Assembly (NCBI GenBank): GCA_021397835.1
Contig: JAJFZO010000034.1
Coordinates: forward strand, 1,924,501 to 1,988,500
Origin: Moringa oleifera
Taxonomy: Eukaryota > Streptophyta > Magnoliopsida > Brassicales > Moringaceae
DNA: 64,000 nt
Direction of reading: 5' to 3'
Each line of letters starts with the position of its first letter. Positions within the stretch are counted from its first letter, which is position 1. Shown piece after piece: positions 13,289-27,135 of the stretch. The notes beneath the pieces are model-generated. The model saw only the letters and a list, made by a program, of their open reading frames with translations, ran no database searches and was not told the DNA's origin. The position numbers and the translations under genes were made by a program.

Positions 13289-16200
13289 ATGGCTGTCTCT
13301 CGTCGTCTTCTTCTTGTTCCAAGACCAGGACATCCAGGACATTATTTCAACAACAGAGGTAAAACCCACTTCAAAGCTCATGCTTTTTCGCAACAGCCAT
13401 TTTATTTTCAAAAGCACTTTATTTGTTTTTAGCGAGAGGATTCACAAGCAATATCGGCTTTTCAGGTTCTGTGAAATCGACAAGATGGTGCTTTTCTTCT
13501 TTGACTGGTGAAACAGAAAAACTGAAGACAGAGGAGGCGGCAAATGAGAAGAGAACAGTGGAATCTTCCAGAAAGAAGTGAGGTCTTCTGAATGCCCATT
13601 GGCTTTAATTAGCTACTGTTAATGTTTTTCAATTAATCTTAATTTCATCTTTAGATTGTTTCACTCTTAGTGAAACTAAAATGATTAGATTAAAATTGCT
13701 GGCGGATTTGGCTGATAATTTTATGGGAATATCTATATTGATACAAATGTTGGAAATTTATCTTATTGTTGAATTTATTGAATAGGAAAAACTGAAAGTA
13801 AAAGAGGAGAATGGTTGGAACGTTTTGCTTACCTTTGTAATAAACAACAAAAATCTTTAAAATTAGGTCCCTTATTCTCTAAAGATTAGTTCCTTATCCA
13901 TAATCAACCACGCCTAAAAGCTAAGTTAACAACCTATTAAATATGCAAAAAAAATGCGACATCTCCTAAACTCCCTTAACTCTAGACAACTAAATTGATG
14001 TCAATAAATTCAACAATAAGATAAATTTTCCAACAATTCCTCCCTTAAACTGATATTTACTAACATGGGTTTATAACTTGACTGAATCTGAGTTACATAG
14101 ACCTTGATTCTATAACCTTGACTGAATCTGAGTTACATAGACCTTGATTCTATAACCTTGACTGAATCTGAGTTACCAAAACCTAGTAATTCTCTGAGCT
14201 TCACAAACAATTCTCTCTTTAGCACATCAGCAGCTGGATCTTCACTCTTGCAATGCATCAAATCAATTGTGCCATCTTTGCAAAGATCTCTCAACAAAAA
14301 TAAAATTTCGCATCAATGTCCTTGCTATCACATAGAATTTTAGTGGCTCCAGCAAGCACTAGCTGCAACAGTTTAGATGACAGCTTGATTATAGAATTGT
14401 TATCGCATAGAATTTTAGTAGCTCCAGCAAGCAGTAGCTACAACAGTTTAGATGACCAGGAAACAACAACAGTTCCAAGCATACTTTCATCTTCTCTTGC
14501 ATAATCACCGTCACTAAAACTCACCGAATTAGATTTTTCACCTTTTTTATAATGTATTCCACGGTCTCAAAATTTTTCCCATGTATTTCTTTTGAGAGAG
14601 AAAATTTTTCATTATCTAATTGCATCATTTCTATGCCAAGAAAATAATACATCAAACCAAGATCAACCATTTCAAATTCATTCATCATGGACCTTTTGAA
14701 TTCACTAAACATGGTATCATAATTTCCACAAGCAAACAATGGTGATTTTCTCTTCATCTCCAATCTTAATAAGCATAGTATGCTCATAAAATCTTAAGAA
14801 AATAAGTCTCAATTCAACTATACCAAGCCCTTAGGGCTTGTTTTTGTCCATAAAGAGCCTTTCTCAATCTATAAACTTTATCCTCATTTCCACCCTAGGG
14901 GTTGCTGAATAAATTATTGCTCCCTCCCAAGTTTGTTCAAGGCCCCAAAGGTGGTGAATAAAGGGAGCAATGACTCCTTGTCGGAAAAAACTAAAGATAA
15001 AAGAGGAGAATGGTTGAAATTTTTTCACTTACTTTATTCACAACCTTTGGAGCCTTTAAGTTGGCAAAATGTGCAACTAAAATACCTAAAAATTGTGCTC
15101 CTTATCCTCTAAAGATTAGGTCCCTTATCCCTAATCAGAAACTTCTAAAAGTTAAGTTAACAACCCATTAAATATGCACTACAACTCTGGGGACTAAACT
15201 GACTAAGTCAATAAATTAGAAGTTATGTATTTTACCTAAGGTTGTGAATAAAATAAGAAAAAAATTCTAACCATTCTCCTCTTTTATCTTTAGTTTTCTC
15301 TTATAGCTATTAACAACAAGTGCAAAGCACATTGTACCTCGTTCTCTGAAATTTTTCCTCATATGCTGACATTCAGGGTAGTATATGAAGAACCCATTTT
15401 AAACTTATACTATTGAAACAATTGTTTTGTCTTATGTGTTTACCAATTTTTTTTGGTAACGAAGCTTAAAAAGGATCAGATGGTGGAATCTCATGTTGAT
15501 AATGCTTAAACTAAGCAAATAATTTAACTTCAAGAAAAATGCCAACCAGATTGCTTCATATAAGTACTCTTTTTATGCTACATGTAGCAGGTTGATATGT
15601 TATGACAATACATTAGCTCTATCTTATCATAAGTGAGCTTTAATTGCACTTTGGAAAGTATCGCAGCTGCTGTTGTTGTTGTTGTTGCTGCTAAAGAAGG
15701 TTAATGTTTCCAATTTGATATGAAGGGTGATCATTTTATTTTTTCCTGTTGTGTTTTATTGTGTGGATATATTGATATGAGAAATGCATAAAATATTATG
15801 CTATCGTCTAGAATTTGTCTTGCTTATGGGGTTCGGAACCTGGAAGTTTTATGAATCTAGTTGTCACACTTAGATCAAAAGCTTTTTCGAGATCTTTTTA
15901 TCTCACAATGTTCAAAAGTTCTATGGCTTCAAATTTGCAGATGACCTGGTTTATGTACATTATCATGTTTAAGAGAGCTTTAGGTAACCTCAATCAGTTG
16001 TCCTTAATTAATGGGGAAGGAATTCGGTCAGAAAGAGAGAACATGTAAGCAGGATTTTCTTAAGAATAAAAGAAATAAAACTTACAAAGCCTAAAACTCA
16101 ACATCAATAAAGACCAAGAAAGAAAGTTAATTGTTCACCTGGTAATAGTTTTAGAAGTTTGCAATCTTGTGGCTCATTCTTTGTTGCTTATGCGGTAATA

Positions 16201-19200
16201 TTGATTGCCTAAAGAGGAAAAGGAGCTGATTCCCCAAAAATAAAAATTGTTTAATAAGAAATACAAAGCATAATAATATAAGATTTTAATAATAACTCTA
16301 TTCAAGTTCATACATGCTCCACGTGAATTTTTAAAATCTTTTTAGGGAAGGGGAGAGAGAGATAAGGAGTTATGCCCCTTCATGCATGTTTTTTTTTTTT
16401 AAAAAAAAAAACTGCTTCTATCTTCTTTTATAATGCCTCTTTGGATTTATTGTTTCCGGATCGCTTTGTGTCTTGTCTGCCACTCTGTAACTCTTGATTG
16501 CACAGAGATAAAGAAATGCATCTAGCTGTCTCTCCAAAGCCAACAGAAATTCAAAATAAAGTGGGAGAATCACGGTACTATTTCAAAGGCATTTTTACCA
16601 GCATAAAAGAAAAGATGCTTCGCAATCCCCAACTAATAAAAGAAAGACTTTCTGAAGCATCGGACTCTGCAATTGATAATGAATTTTCTGATCAACAGAA
16701 GACTGATAATAAATGTCAGTTTCCAGAAGTCAAAATGAATTGTTACAACAAGGAGAGTGTTTCATCAAGTTCAGCAGGCCATGTTGTTGGGGAGAATTGT
16801 TCTGATGGTGCAGTTGAAACAATTTCTGACTTCATGAAGAACCATAAAAATATACTTCAATCATCAGGAGCCATAACACATGTTGTCAATAATGATAAAA
16901 GTATTCTAATGGATGTGGAATCACATATAATTGGCAATAATTTTTCTAAAGATGTGGATACAACGGCTTCTGATGTTGGCAAGATGCACAAGAGTTTAGA
17001 GAATGCTGGAAATGGTGATGTTGAAATTGAATCTTCAGAAGCTATATTGGTTTCCCAAAGTGATGAAAAATGCGTTACCGCAAGTACAACTTCGTATATG
17101 ACACAGAAAAACTCTACTTGGAAGAGGGATCAATCAGAAGTTTCTGATTATCTAGATCTAGTCAAACTTGAAATGTTGCCAAAGCAGCTGGAGGCAGCGA
17201 TAGGCATAACAGCGAACATTGATGAAAAGGGGGAACAGGATGAGTCTTTATCTTGCTTGCTAGGAAAACTCCTAAGTAAAGCTTCTAGAATTGGGGATGG
17301 AAACTGTCAAACACAGAGGAAGATGTTTGCTTCTGTTCAAAGACCAAATTCAACCTCTAAGGTGAGTAGAGGGCCTGAATTATCCGGTGATGTGCAAAAG
17401 GTCACAGAATTACTTAACCTGTTTAGGAGGAGAACAGATGGTCAAACCATTGGAGACACAGCCAGCAAAAAGAATGAAATTGTAATACCAAGTGAATTGG
17501 AAAATTCAAGTGAGACGACACTGGCTGGTGAAGAAACACTTGGCCTAAAGAGTTTGCTCAACTGCATTAGGAATCTTGATAAAGGACCACCTGTTAAGTC
17601 TGAAGGAATTAGCATGTACAATGAAACTGATCAAGTCTGCAATGGAGGTTCTACTAAAACAATCCACGATCATCCTCATTTGCAGAATCTTGAAGCTAAA
17701 AGAAAATTAAATTCCATGAAAGTTCATATTGGAGACAATGAGGGTACGAAGTCCTATGAAAGCAAAGAAGAGCTAGACACAGGAATTCCCTTCATGACAC
17801 ATACCAGATCTATAACTGGTCAAATAAAATCGAAACCAAGCCTACAAGTGCCTGTTCTGGCTAGCAAAGAAGACCTTAAAAGGACTTCGTGTCCATTTTA
17901 TGCCAAAGAAGAATCTATGCACAACAAAGTATTAATCAGTTTCTTGAGTAAAGATGTTATGAAGACTGATATCTTTAATGCTTTTGACAACTGTGGGCCC
18001 ATTGTGGACATACAAGAAGTTTCGTGTACTAAAGGGAGTAATTTCAAGTATGCTTTCATTGACTTTAAGGTCAGTGCTTATTGCCCATAAGTTGAGGTTC
18101 ACTGTCATTTGATACTTTGCATTTAGATCATTCTGTTCATATTCATATTACTTCCACATGAATTATAAAATACAATGTCTGCAATTGCACCCTGAACATG
18201 CAATACACCAAAAACATTACCGCATTGACAGACTAACTATACCATTCTTAAAATATAAAACCGAAGCAAAAATCAAGTTCTACATGTACAGAAATCTTAA
18301 GATCACTTTGGTTGTATTCCAGACAAGGAGAGGATTGCAGAATGCTCTCAAGAAAACTGATAGGATAGTGATGAATTTTGATGTCATTGTGGAGGCGACT
18401 TCTTTGGCAGACATGCCAGAGAGAATGTCCGTTCCAAATCTGATTGGTGATCCTGAAGTTCCTATTGCACTAGTGAAGAATCCTACCCGAACAATTAAGG
18501 TTGAACCGCTGACTCATGACATAATCTCACATCAAGTAGAAGAAGCTCTTGCCTTTTGTGGAAGCCGCATAACTGGCTTTTTCATGGGGTCCTCAAATTG
18601 TGTTGCTTATGTGGAGCTTGAGGTGAGGCCTTTTTAATTACCTTAGTTGGGTTTCAGCAATCATAGTCAATACTGTTTTGCCTAAAATCCTCCTAAGGGT
18701 GTTCTGGGCTGTAATTTCATCAGAATACTGTCTGGTTTTAACTTTAGAATGATGCTCACAATTTACATTTTGATCCCTATTTATGTTATCTACTTAGGCA
18801 GTTTAGGAAAGAACTGCTTAGACCTGCTTATTTGAATTAACAATCTTATCCAGACAGATCTCTTTCCATCCTTAGACATAGATATGCATTTTAGTCCCAA
18901 AAAACTCCTAGAAATTTCTGCACAATACAAGGAGAAAAAGAGGGACCAAATGTTAAGCCACAAACATAGTGCATAGACTAGATTCCACCTTGCTGTTGCA
19001 CAGCTGTAAAGCGAAAGTACAATTGATCCATAACTGTAAATAAGACTGCCATTTATGAAATTATCTGGGAGTCAAGGAATTGAGATTGATGCTGTAAGTA
19101 TTGTTTGTATTATTTATGCTATACATGTTGCTTGGCAGACTGAAGATGCCAAAGAGAAGGCATTAGCAGAACACTCCATTTTTGTCTTGGGAAAGCAGCT

Positions 19201-19731
19201 GCAGATCTCTAGGATTGATGCACCAAGAACAACAGTTGTAAGGGTTTCAAACGTGCAACCTAAATGTAACATTCTGTCAGTATGCAGTCACTATGGGAAG
19301 GTCAAGAAGACAATAACCAGAGGTAAAGGTATAGTAGACGTGCATTTCAAGCTCACTGAATGGCCAAACATGCTGAATATTCTTAATAGGTAACAACATT
19401 TATAATTGCAGCAAACTTTGTTTTACTTTAATGTTAAGATTGTGAAACCCATATAGTAGAGATGAAAGTTTGATTTTGTTCACTTGATTATTCTTCTAAT
19501 GCCATGATCGTGCTTCATAAAACCAGCTTAAATGGTAAGGAAGTAGATGGGGTTCGGTGGATTGTTCAACCTGCAACTGTCTTCCCTCCTGAAGTGCTGC
19601 GTATCCTCTGGACTCAGCCAGATGAGAAAAGACATGTAAAAGCTGCTTTGCAGAACATATTGACAAAACTTGAAGAACCGGTGGCTGATTTCGGTGATCT
19701 AATGGCCAAGTATTATGACAAGGCTTCATAA
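13289..19731 (+). CDS. Organelle-targeted protein with three RRM-like domains
   Basis: Six exons (13289-13358, 13433-13577, 16506-18069, 18323-18622, 19139-19389, 19527-19731) join in frame into 844 residues. The first ~60 residues are rich in Arg and Ser with almost no acids (MAVSRRLLLVPRPGHPGHYF, then STRWCFSS), like a mitochondrial presequence. Residues ~73-540 are a low-similarity, Ser/Asn/Glu-rich linker. RRM-like unit 1 (~545-625) carries NKVLISFL as RNP2 and KYAFIDF as RNP1. Unit 2 (~649-725) starts TIKVEPLTHDI and contains CVAYVEL. Unit 3 (~725-800) starts TTVVRVSNVQP and contains GIVDVHF. The C-terminus reads VQPATVFPPEVLRILW and ends in a charged helix. Intron 2 (2.9 kb) contains a copia remnant. 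RNA binding in mitochondria or plastids is inferred from domains and N-terminus. I do not recognise a named Arabidopsis gene. Confidence 0.78.
14073..14177. repeat. 40-bp tandem repeat, about 2.6 copies
   Basis: The unit begins ATAACCTTGACTGAATCTGA and ends ATAGACCTTGATTCT. Copies lie at 14073-14111, 14112-14151 and 14152-14177 (partial). It sits at the 3' end of the copia remnant, just before the polypurine tract, and copies 1 and 2 are nearly identical, so the expansion is younger than the element's decay. Confidence 0.9.
14322..14456. repeat. 75-bp tandem duplication inside the copia remnant
   Basis: Two copies about 75 bp apart start TTGCTATCACATAGAATTTT (14322) and TTGTTATCGCATAGAATTTT (14397) and both end CAACAGTTTAGATGAC. 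They differ at a handful of positions. On the minus strand the copies overlap the RNase H-derived part of the element. Confidence 0.85.
15664..15692. repeat. Trinucleotide microsatellite (CTG/TTG)
   Basis: A short run of GCTGCTGTTGTTGTTGTTG type repeats lies in intron 2 of the RRM gene, downstream of the copia remnant. It is not coding in the gene model. Confidence 0.85.
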
Positions 19732-19828
19732 TGACCTGAAAGTGCTGCAAGTATTGATCTGCCATAGTCATCATGCTGAGGAAAATTCCTTTACTTTGTT
19801 GAATTATTCCTCCCTCCAGAAGATTTGA

Positions 19829-20138
19829 AATTGTCATGCAGTAGTCCCATGATGTTTCAGTATGCTCAGCTTCAGCTTCGGTGGTCAGAACTAGATGGTA
19901 GCCAGTGGCTTGATCAACCTGACTATCGCCTTCCCTCGAGTTGTCCCAGGCCCTCTGGGTTCAACCAGATTAAAAAGACTGTTTATGTGGCTGATTTAAG
20001 GGACCTTGTGGCCAAGTGTAATAATTGATCAGCCTGACTATCGGCTTCCCTCAAGTTGTTCCAGGCCCTCTGGGTTCAGCCAGATTAAAAAGACTTATAT
20101 GTGGCTGATTTAAGTGACCTCGTGGCCAAGTGTAATAG
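19829..20138 (+). pseudogene. Two tandem degenerate copies of the RRM gene's last exon
   Basis: Immediately after the stop codon of the RRM gene the DNA repeats its last exon in decayed form. The segment with AGTGGCTTGATCAACCTG parallels exon 6 GTGGATTGTTCAACCTG. Both continue through a CTTCCCTC block, CCTCTGG, a CAACCAGAT/CAGCCAGAT block, and GGTGATCTAATGGCCAAG or its counterpart GGGACCTTGTGGCCAAG. The downstream part then exists twice, at about 19911-20025 and 20026-20138, in a 115-bp tandem arrangement. A frame LDGSQWLDQPDYRLPSSCPR resembles the parent but is interrupted in copy two. These look like exon duplications that never formed, or have lost, a working gene end. Confidence 0.7.
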
Positions 20139-21178
20139 GAAGATCTCACACTGAGCTGAACTTGCAGCAGGTCTGAAACTAGGACATGCATCACACTAAC
20201 AAGAAAATTTATTTTCTTCTACGAATTCTTCCTTCAGAAGATTAGCCATGATTGCATAGGAATTCTATTACATAATGGGCAGAAGACTGTTGATTGTAGG
20301 ACATCGAGGCAGTTTTTTTTTTTTTTAAAGCCATGTTCATCTTATGAGTGCAGTGATTGGGCAGAAATCATCTTCAAGTCTTGTCTTGTAATATGGAGGA
20401 GAGAATCTCCTTACCATCAATGGGTAAACTTGACAACTTTGTTATTGACTTCTTTTCCAAATGATGCTTAATGAAGCGCTTAAAAAGACATACGTGAATG
20501 AGCTTCTATACAAATAGTCCATCGCTTTGTCCAAAGAAAAATGACTCTAAAACGAACTACTAACCTCTCACCAACATTCAACCATCAATTTTCATGCAAA
20601 AGAGGCTTTGCTTATAAAAAGGACTCTTTTTCTGAGTTCCTTTTTCCCTTGGCCTTTTAACATTGGGGTTTAACTTTTGCCAGAACTTTCCGAAATTCTT
20701 CTCCATCTCCAAAGCTTTAATTACTTTTAACTCTGAGATTTAATCAACATAATTAAGACTTACTTTTAACTCTCAAATTTATTAGAATAACCAAAACATA
20801 AAATTGAATTGTTAGTTTTGCTCTGTAATGTTATGAAATCAGGTAAAATTGGAGGCACATCCCTCCAAAATAGTTGCCAGTGACTTCAAAGTTAATTTAC
20901 CCACAATTCAAAGACATGCAGGCTTTTTGGTATCATATTTTCAATGCACAGGAGCAAATGAAGCCAAAATTTTCAAGGGGATCTAATATGCATCAAAAAT
21001 AAATCCTCACAACGAAAATCCAAAAAACTCACTACAAATTCTGGGATATAACAAAAAGGAGAGTTCATATAAATTCTCCTAAATCTCTTAGTTAACAGAA
21101 AAACAGACATAAAACAACCCAAAAGAACTTGCAGTCGTTTGATAACAAAACTGGCAAACTCCATTTGAAACTAGCACT
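20139..21178. other. Intergenic, 3' sides of two convergent genes
   Basis: This lies between the RRM gene (+) and RPL14 (-). I see no supported gene. A poly-T stretch lies at about 20312-20325. The last part before 21179 is likely the RPL14 3' untranslated region. Confidence 0.6.
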
Positions 21179-22853
<1,675 letters not shown>

Positions 22854-22929
22854 TTTCGGTTCTGTGCCTGGGTGCCGGTGTTTTCCTCTGAACCAGAACT
22901 AGAGGCGCAGAGAAGATGAGGAGGAATAC

Positions 22930-23040
22930 CGATTAGGGTTTTATTGTGGTGTTGTATTTTTATAGCGAGTCATGGGCCTTATATCTAGGGTTTTGCTTCG
23001 GGTCGGGTTTGGACCCTTCTATTGCCTCTAGGCCCATTCC
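22930..23040 (-). promoter_or_regulatory. RPL14 promoter with two telo-boxes and two site II motifs
   Basis: Read toward RPL14, two telo-box cores AAACCCTA occur (plus-strand TAGGGTTT at 22934-22941 and 22986-22993). There are two site II cores, TGGGCC at 22973-22978 and its complement GGCCCA at 23031-23036. A TATA-like TATAAAAATA (complement of 22955-22964) lies between them and the ATG. This combination is known to mark plant ribosomal protein and translation genes. Function here is inferred from motif content and position. Confidence 0.75.
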
Positions 23041-26000
23041 ACTTGTTTCTTTATTCCCTCTTCTTTTCTTAAATGACAACAGAAAAATTTTAATTTTAAT
23101 TTATTTTAATAGGCCAACTTTGTATCAGTTTTCAAAAATGTTATTTTTTTTTATAATAATTGCTTACAATTACCATCCTATCCATTTTAGGAGTAAAAGT
23201 TTATAGCAAAATCACATAAATTTATAATTCATTTTAAAATAATTATTAAATATACACATGATCATATGATAAAAAGATATTATACATTAATCATTATTTC
23301 TAATGTATTATCAAATGAGATATAAATGTTAATACTTTGAACATTTTATTACAAATTCGAGAAGGATCCACTCATTCAATAGATAAAAGAGAAATTCATC
23401 CTTAAATGCCCTTCTGTAACTTCATTGTAAAATCTTTTTATTTGTCAAACAAATCAGCATAAATATATTAAATTAAAAAATTATAAAGAATTATATTTTA
23501 CAAAATCACTTATCTAAAATTTAGAAATTTTAAAAAATTGAAAATAAGTGAATTAAAATGGAGAGTTATAAACTTATGAAATGTGACATGAAACGTAAAC
23601 CAACTATCCTAAGTTGGGTTTATGCAGGAAGCCCAATCAGCCTTTCTTGAACTTGTTGTTTACTAGTTTATGTGCATGCCCCAAAAGCAAAATATCACAA
23701 AAAAAAATAAAAAAAAAAATTGATAAGTGTAAGATTGATTTTGAATTTCATAAGATACTTGTTGAACTTATTTTAACTCCTTAGAAACACGTATGGATGA
23801 TGCTTATCTTTTTTTAATGTTTATTTTATTGTATTTAAATTTTTGTCAATGAAAAATATCTTATATTGCATTTCATGGATGTGGACATATTATCAAATTA
23901 TGTAAATATGTTTATTTTTTATTTTTTATTAATATCTTTGAATTTGTTGGATCATGTAAATATGTTTATTTTTTATTATTAATAAATTATTATCTTATGT
24001 GTATATGTTTTTTTTTTATTTTCAATATAGAATTATTTTAACAACTAATATATATAAGAAGATGATGATTTTTAATATATGCTAATGTGTGTAAAACCAT
24101 TAATGATTCTATTATGAAAGTGATTTAAAGAATGATAATGTTAGAATTAGATATAAATCAAGTCAATTACACTAGTGTTTTCATATGGTAGTGTTAAAAT
24201 TGGATTACGATCTTTTATTAATTCGATCTATATTAAATTTTTAATAAAAATATAAAAATATCTTTATAATTTGTTATATTAATATAAAAATAAAATAAAA
24301 TAAAAAATCACAATCATTCATTATATTAAATTATTGCATATCATCGTATTTTCAAAAACTTAATTCAACCGAAATCAACAAAAATTGATGATCACACTGC
24401 CCTTAAAAAAGTCTAAATTCATATCTTCACAGGAATATAAAGAATGCTTGAATAATTGAGTGGGCAAGGCTTTAGAAATGCCCTTTTTTTCTCCACGGCT
24501 ATGCATCAACCATTTTTCTTTATCCCTATTCAATTTAGCCATTTAGCCGTCAAATGTGCTGTTAATGAGAATCATCATTGAATTTGTGACCACAAGAAGC
24601 TAAAATGGAAGGTGCTAATTGCGAGAAGAAAAACCTGTTATTCAATATTCTATTCCTTCTTCGAATGCCTTGACATAAAATTTGAAGAAGTTTCTTTCCG
24701 ACTAGCAAGAACGGTCCGAAATATATGGGGTTGATATCAAAGGCAACAATCACATTAAGGGTATCATTTAAATATTGCTAGGAATCAATGCCAGTTGACA
24801 TAGATAAACTAATGTAATGGAATTATAAGGTTCACACTTGCAGAGCTACTTTCATCTTATCATATCTTTCGGGACAAAAATTAAGTCTTTATATTACATA
24901 ATTTAGCTTGTGAAGGCCATTTTGGTTAGAATTAAGACATTAAATTCCATCCTAAATCATTTACGTAAAGTCATTTTTAAGTATGAGTTAAGTTAACAAG
25001 AATAGCATCTGATCTTTTTCTAAAGGTTGAGACAAAATGAATCAGGAGAATTTGAGAAAGAGAAACCTTGAGCATTTTTGACATCTCCTTTGGGATAGTT
25101 GAACTTTCGATTATATATATGATACTACCCTGGAAAGGTATATATTCTTCATTATACAAACAATTTATCTCATACGAAAGGGGAGAGGAGACACATGTGA
25201 TTGTCTCTAACTTTTATCTTTGTTCTTCTTAATTTATTGAAAAATTAAAGCAAAGAAAATGTTGTGGGCGGTGCGTATATATGGTGCAGCCATGGGAGTA
25301 TTACCCTTCAAAATTTCTCTTAAATGCTTATCTCAGCAATGTATACATCTTGAGTTACTCTTCATCGACTGTGGAACATGCAATCGGATTATAAATGTGA
25401 GGAAAAGTCTTATATGGCATGAACCAATTAGTTGTTGGGATTGAGAAAATCACTCATGAGATTTCCAATAAATTAATTAATTTGTATCAAAATCGAAATT
25501 ACTACAGTTTGGCTTAATAATCTGGAGAAACAGGTTGCTATTCCTCCTGCCTATGTTTCAGTCGATGTATATGTGACAGATTATTGGATTATCCTGCATT
25601 ACTTATGAAAAAATAAATAAATATTAATTTATAAGTGTTTAAAAAAAAAAAAAAGAGCTTCAGTACTACTTCATGAACTGGAGATGTTATGTGTTTCAAA
25701 TACTAAGGCTCATTTTAGTCGCTGACTTGTCGTGCTAAACTAAACTAGAAGAGTAGTTGAGTTAATTGAATGAATGACTCAACATCCAGGTTGACACAAG
25801 ATACTCATTCTAGCAAACCCAGGAGAGGATTCATGAGATGGTGATGTTAAATCCTGGACTCTGGTTGGGTTGGGTTAACTTCCATTGGCGACTTAATTAT
25901 TGGATATGATAAAACGATAAAAGCAGAATATTCTTTACATTAATTTTGAATGGTGATGTTGGCCATTTTGCATGGTGTGGGGGCTGCAACGAATCTCATG

Positions 26001-26161
26001 TATAAACCATGAGTAAGGCATTTTTCCTATACTAGCTATCAGCCATTTCATATAAAATTCACATGCATTATTTCATGGTTTTCTTCTCTTTTTGAAGCTA
26101 TAAAAGCTCTTTCTTGCTCTTTTTATATGCAGACTCAGACAAATTCACAAGTACTTCAAGA
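23041..26161. other. AT-rich intergenic region between RPL14 and the dCTP pyrophosphatase gene
   Basis: I find no supported gene. A small imperfect tandem repeat with ATGTAAATATGTTTATTTTT lies at about 23899-23980 (period about 54 bp). The final ~100 bp before 26162 is probably the leader of the next gene. A possible acceptor (ATGCAG at 26127-26132) suggests a leader intron. Confidence 0.55.
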
Positions 26162-27135
26162 ATGGGAGAAGGAAAAGAAAATGCAGAAGAAAGAGGAGTG
26201 GATATTAGCCTGAAGGATCTATCTACGAAGCTTCAGGAGTTTGCTAAGGCCAGAGACTGGGAGAAGTACCACAGCCCAAGAAATCTCCTCCTTGCTATGG
26301 TACTAATCTTACTTACTATTACCGTTTCTTATTATTAATTTCTTCTGTACACCAAATTCATCATGAACCCAAAAATCACCTCTCCTTGAAGTTTAAGGCA
26401 ATAATCAAAATGGTTTTACTCACTATATAAATATTCGCTTCCTTCTGAGCATATATATATGTGTGTTTGTATCAGCTCCATATATATATATATATGTTCA
26501 CCAATTAGGCTTCTATGGGTGACTATGATGCATAAATGGTTTACTATAGACAGCAAAGTTGGGTCTTGTTTTCGGGATACTGCTGGAAGAAGGGGTGCTC
26601 GGCCATGAAGTGCTGGTTCATTGCATAAACAAAGAGAAAAATTAGGTAACTTATTCTGCTAGCTAGGTTAAGGCATCTTGCATGCCCTAAAAGTTGTACG
26701 GACAATATACTAGGGCACTAAATCTCTGGACCCATTTTTGGTTTCTTGAATCTCTTAACTTGGGTAAGTCGCTTATGTAGAGGCTACCCTTCCACCATCT
26801 GAGGATGCTTTAATTTGTTCTCCTGTTTGTGAAAACCTGAAATCTTGAGCTATAAAATCATGCCATGTATCAGTGACTATATATTCTTCAATAATTGATG
26901 GGTATAGGTCGGCGAAGTAGGAGAGCTATCAGAAATATTCCAATGGAGAGGAGAGGTGGAGAAAGGGTTGCCAAATTGGGAGGAACCAGATAAGGAGCAT
27001 CTCGCAGAAGAGCTATCTGATGTGTTGCTGTATCTTATCAGGTTGGCTGATATATGCGGCATTGATCTTGGCGATGCTGCTGCCAAAAAGATTGTCAAGA
27101 ATGCAATCAAATACCCATCCAACAACCCCTTCTAG
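26162..27135 (+). CDS. dCTP pyrophosphatase 1-like protein (MazG-type NTP pyrophosphohydrolase)
   Basis: Two exons (26162-26299, 26908-27135) encode 121 residues starting MGEGKENAEERGVDISL. The family hydrolyses dCTP and modified nucleotides to the monophosphate and pyrophosphate, cleaning the nucleotide pool. The all-alpha MazG metal site is intact: GEVGELSE gives E49xxE52, and EELSD gives E81xxD84, i.e. EXXE-28 residues-EXXD. The residues upstream (LKDLSTKLQEFAKARDWEKY, then HSPRNLLLAM) match the usual helix 1. The product ends NAIKYPSNNPF. The start was chosen because no ATG lies upstream in frame before a stop. Exon 1 ends exactly at ATG|GTACTA and the second begins after TATAG. The gene stands alone between repeat-rich regions. 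Substrate preference is inferred from the family. Confidence 0.93.

Larger units (their letters stand above)
13748..15300 (-). mobile_element. Decayed Ty1/copia LTR retrotransposon inside intron 2 of the RRM gene
   Basis: The element lies antisense to its host gene. A probable 3' LTR spans 13748-14035, beginning TGTTGG and ending CCAACA, with ~28 bp inverted termini. It is followed at 14036-14046 by the complement of a polypurine tract (AAGGGAGGAAT on the minus strand). A diverged second LTR copy lies at about 14979-15220, sharing the AAAGAGGAGAATGGTTG block. Between them, minus-strand reading gives copia reverse transcriptase landmarks (ALYGQKQALRAWYS near 14850; VDLGLMYYFLGIEM near 14670) and, nearer the 3' LTR, an RNase H tail resembling KLRELLG. 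Integrase, protease and gag are absent, stops and frameshifts are present, and no primer-binding site is visible. It is not autonomous. The part beyond 15220 contains an inverted copy of the LTR edge. Confidence 0.8.

Noticed and set aside
13178..13511. Short open frames on both strands across the start of the RRM gene
   Set aside because: They are in other frames of exons 1-2 of the spliced gene; the spliced frame joins exactly to the long third exon and explains the region better.
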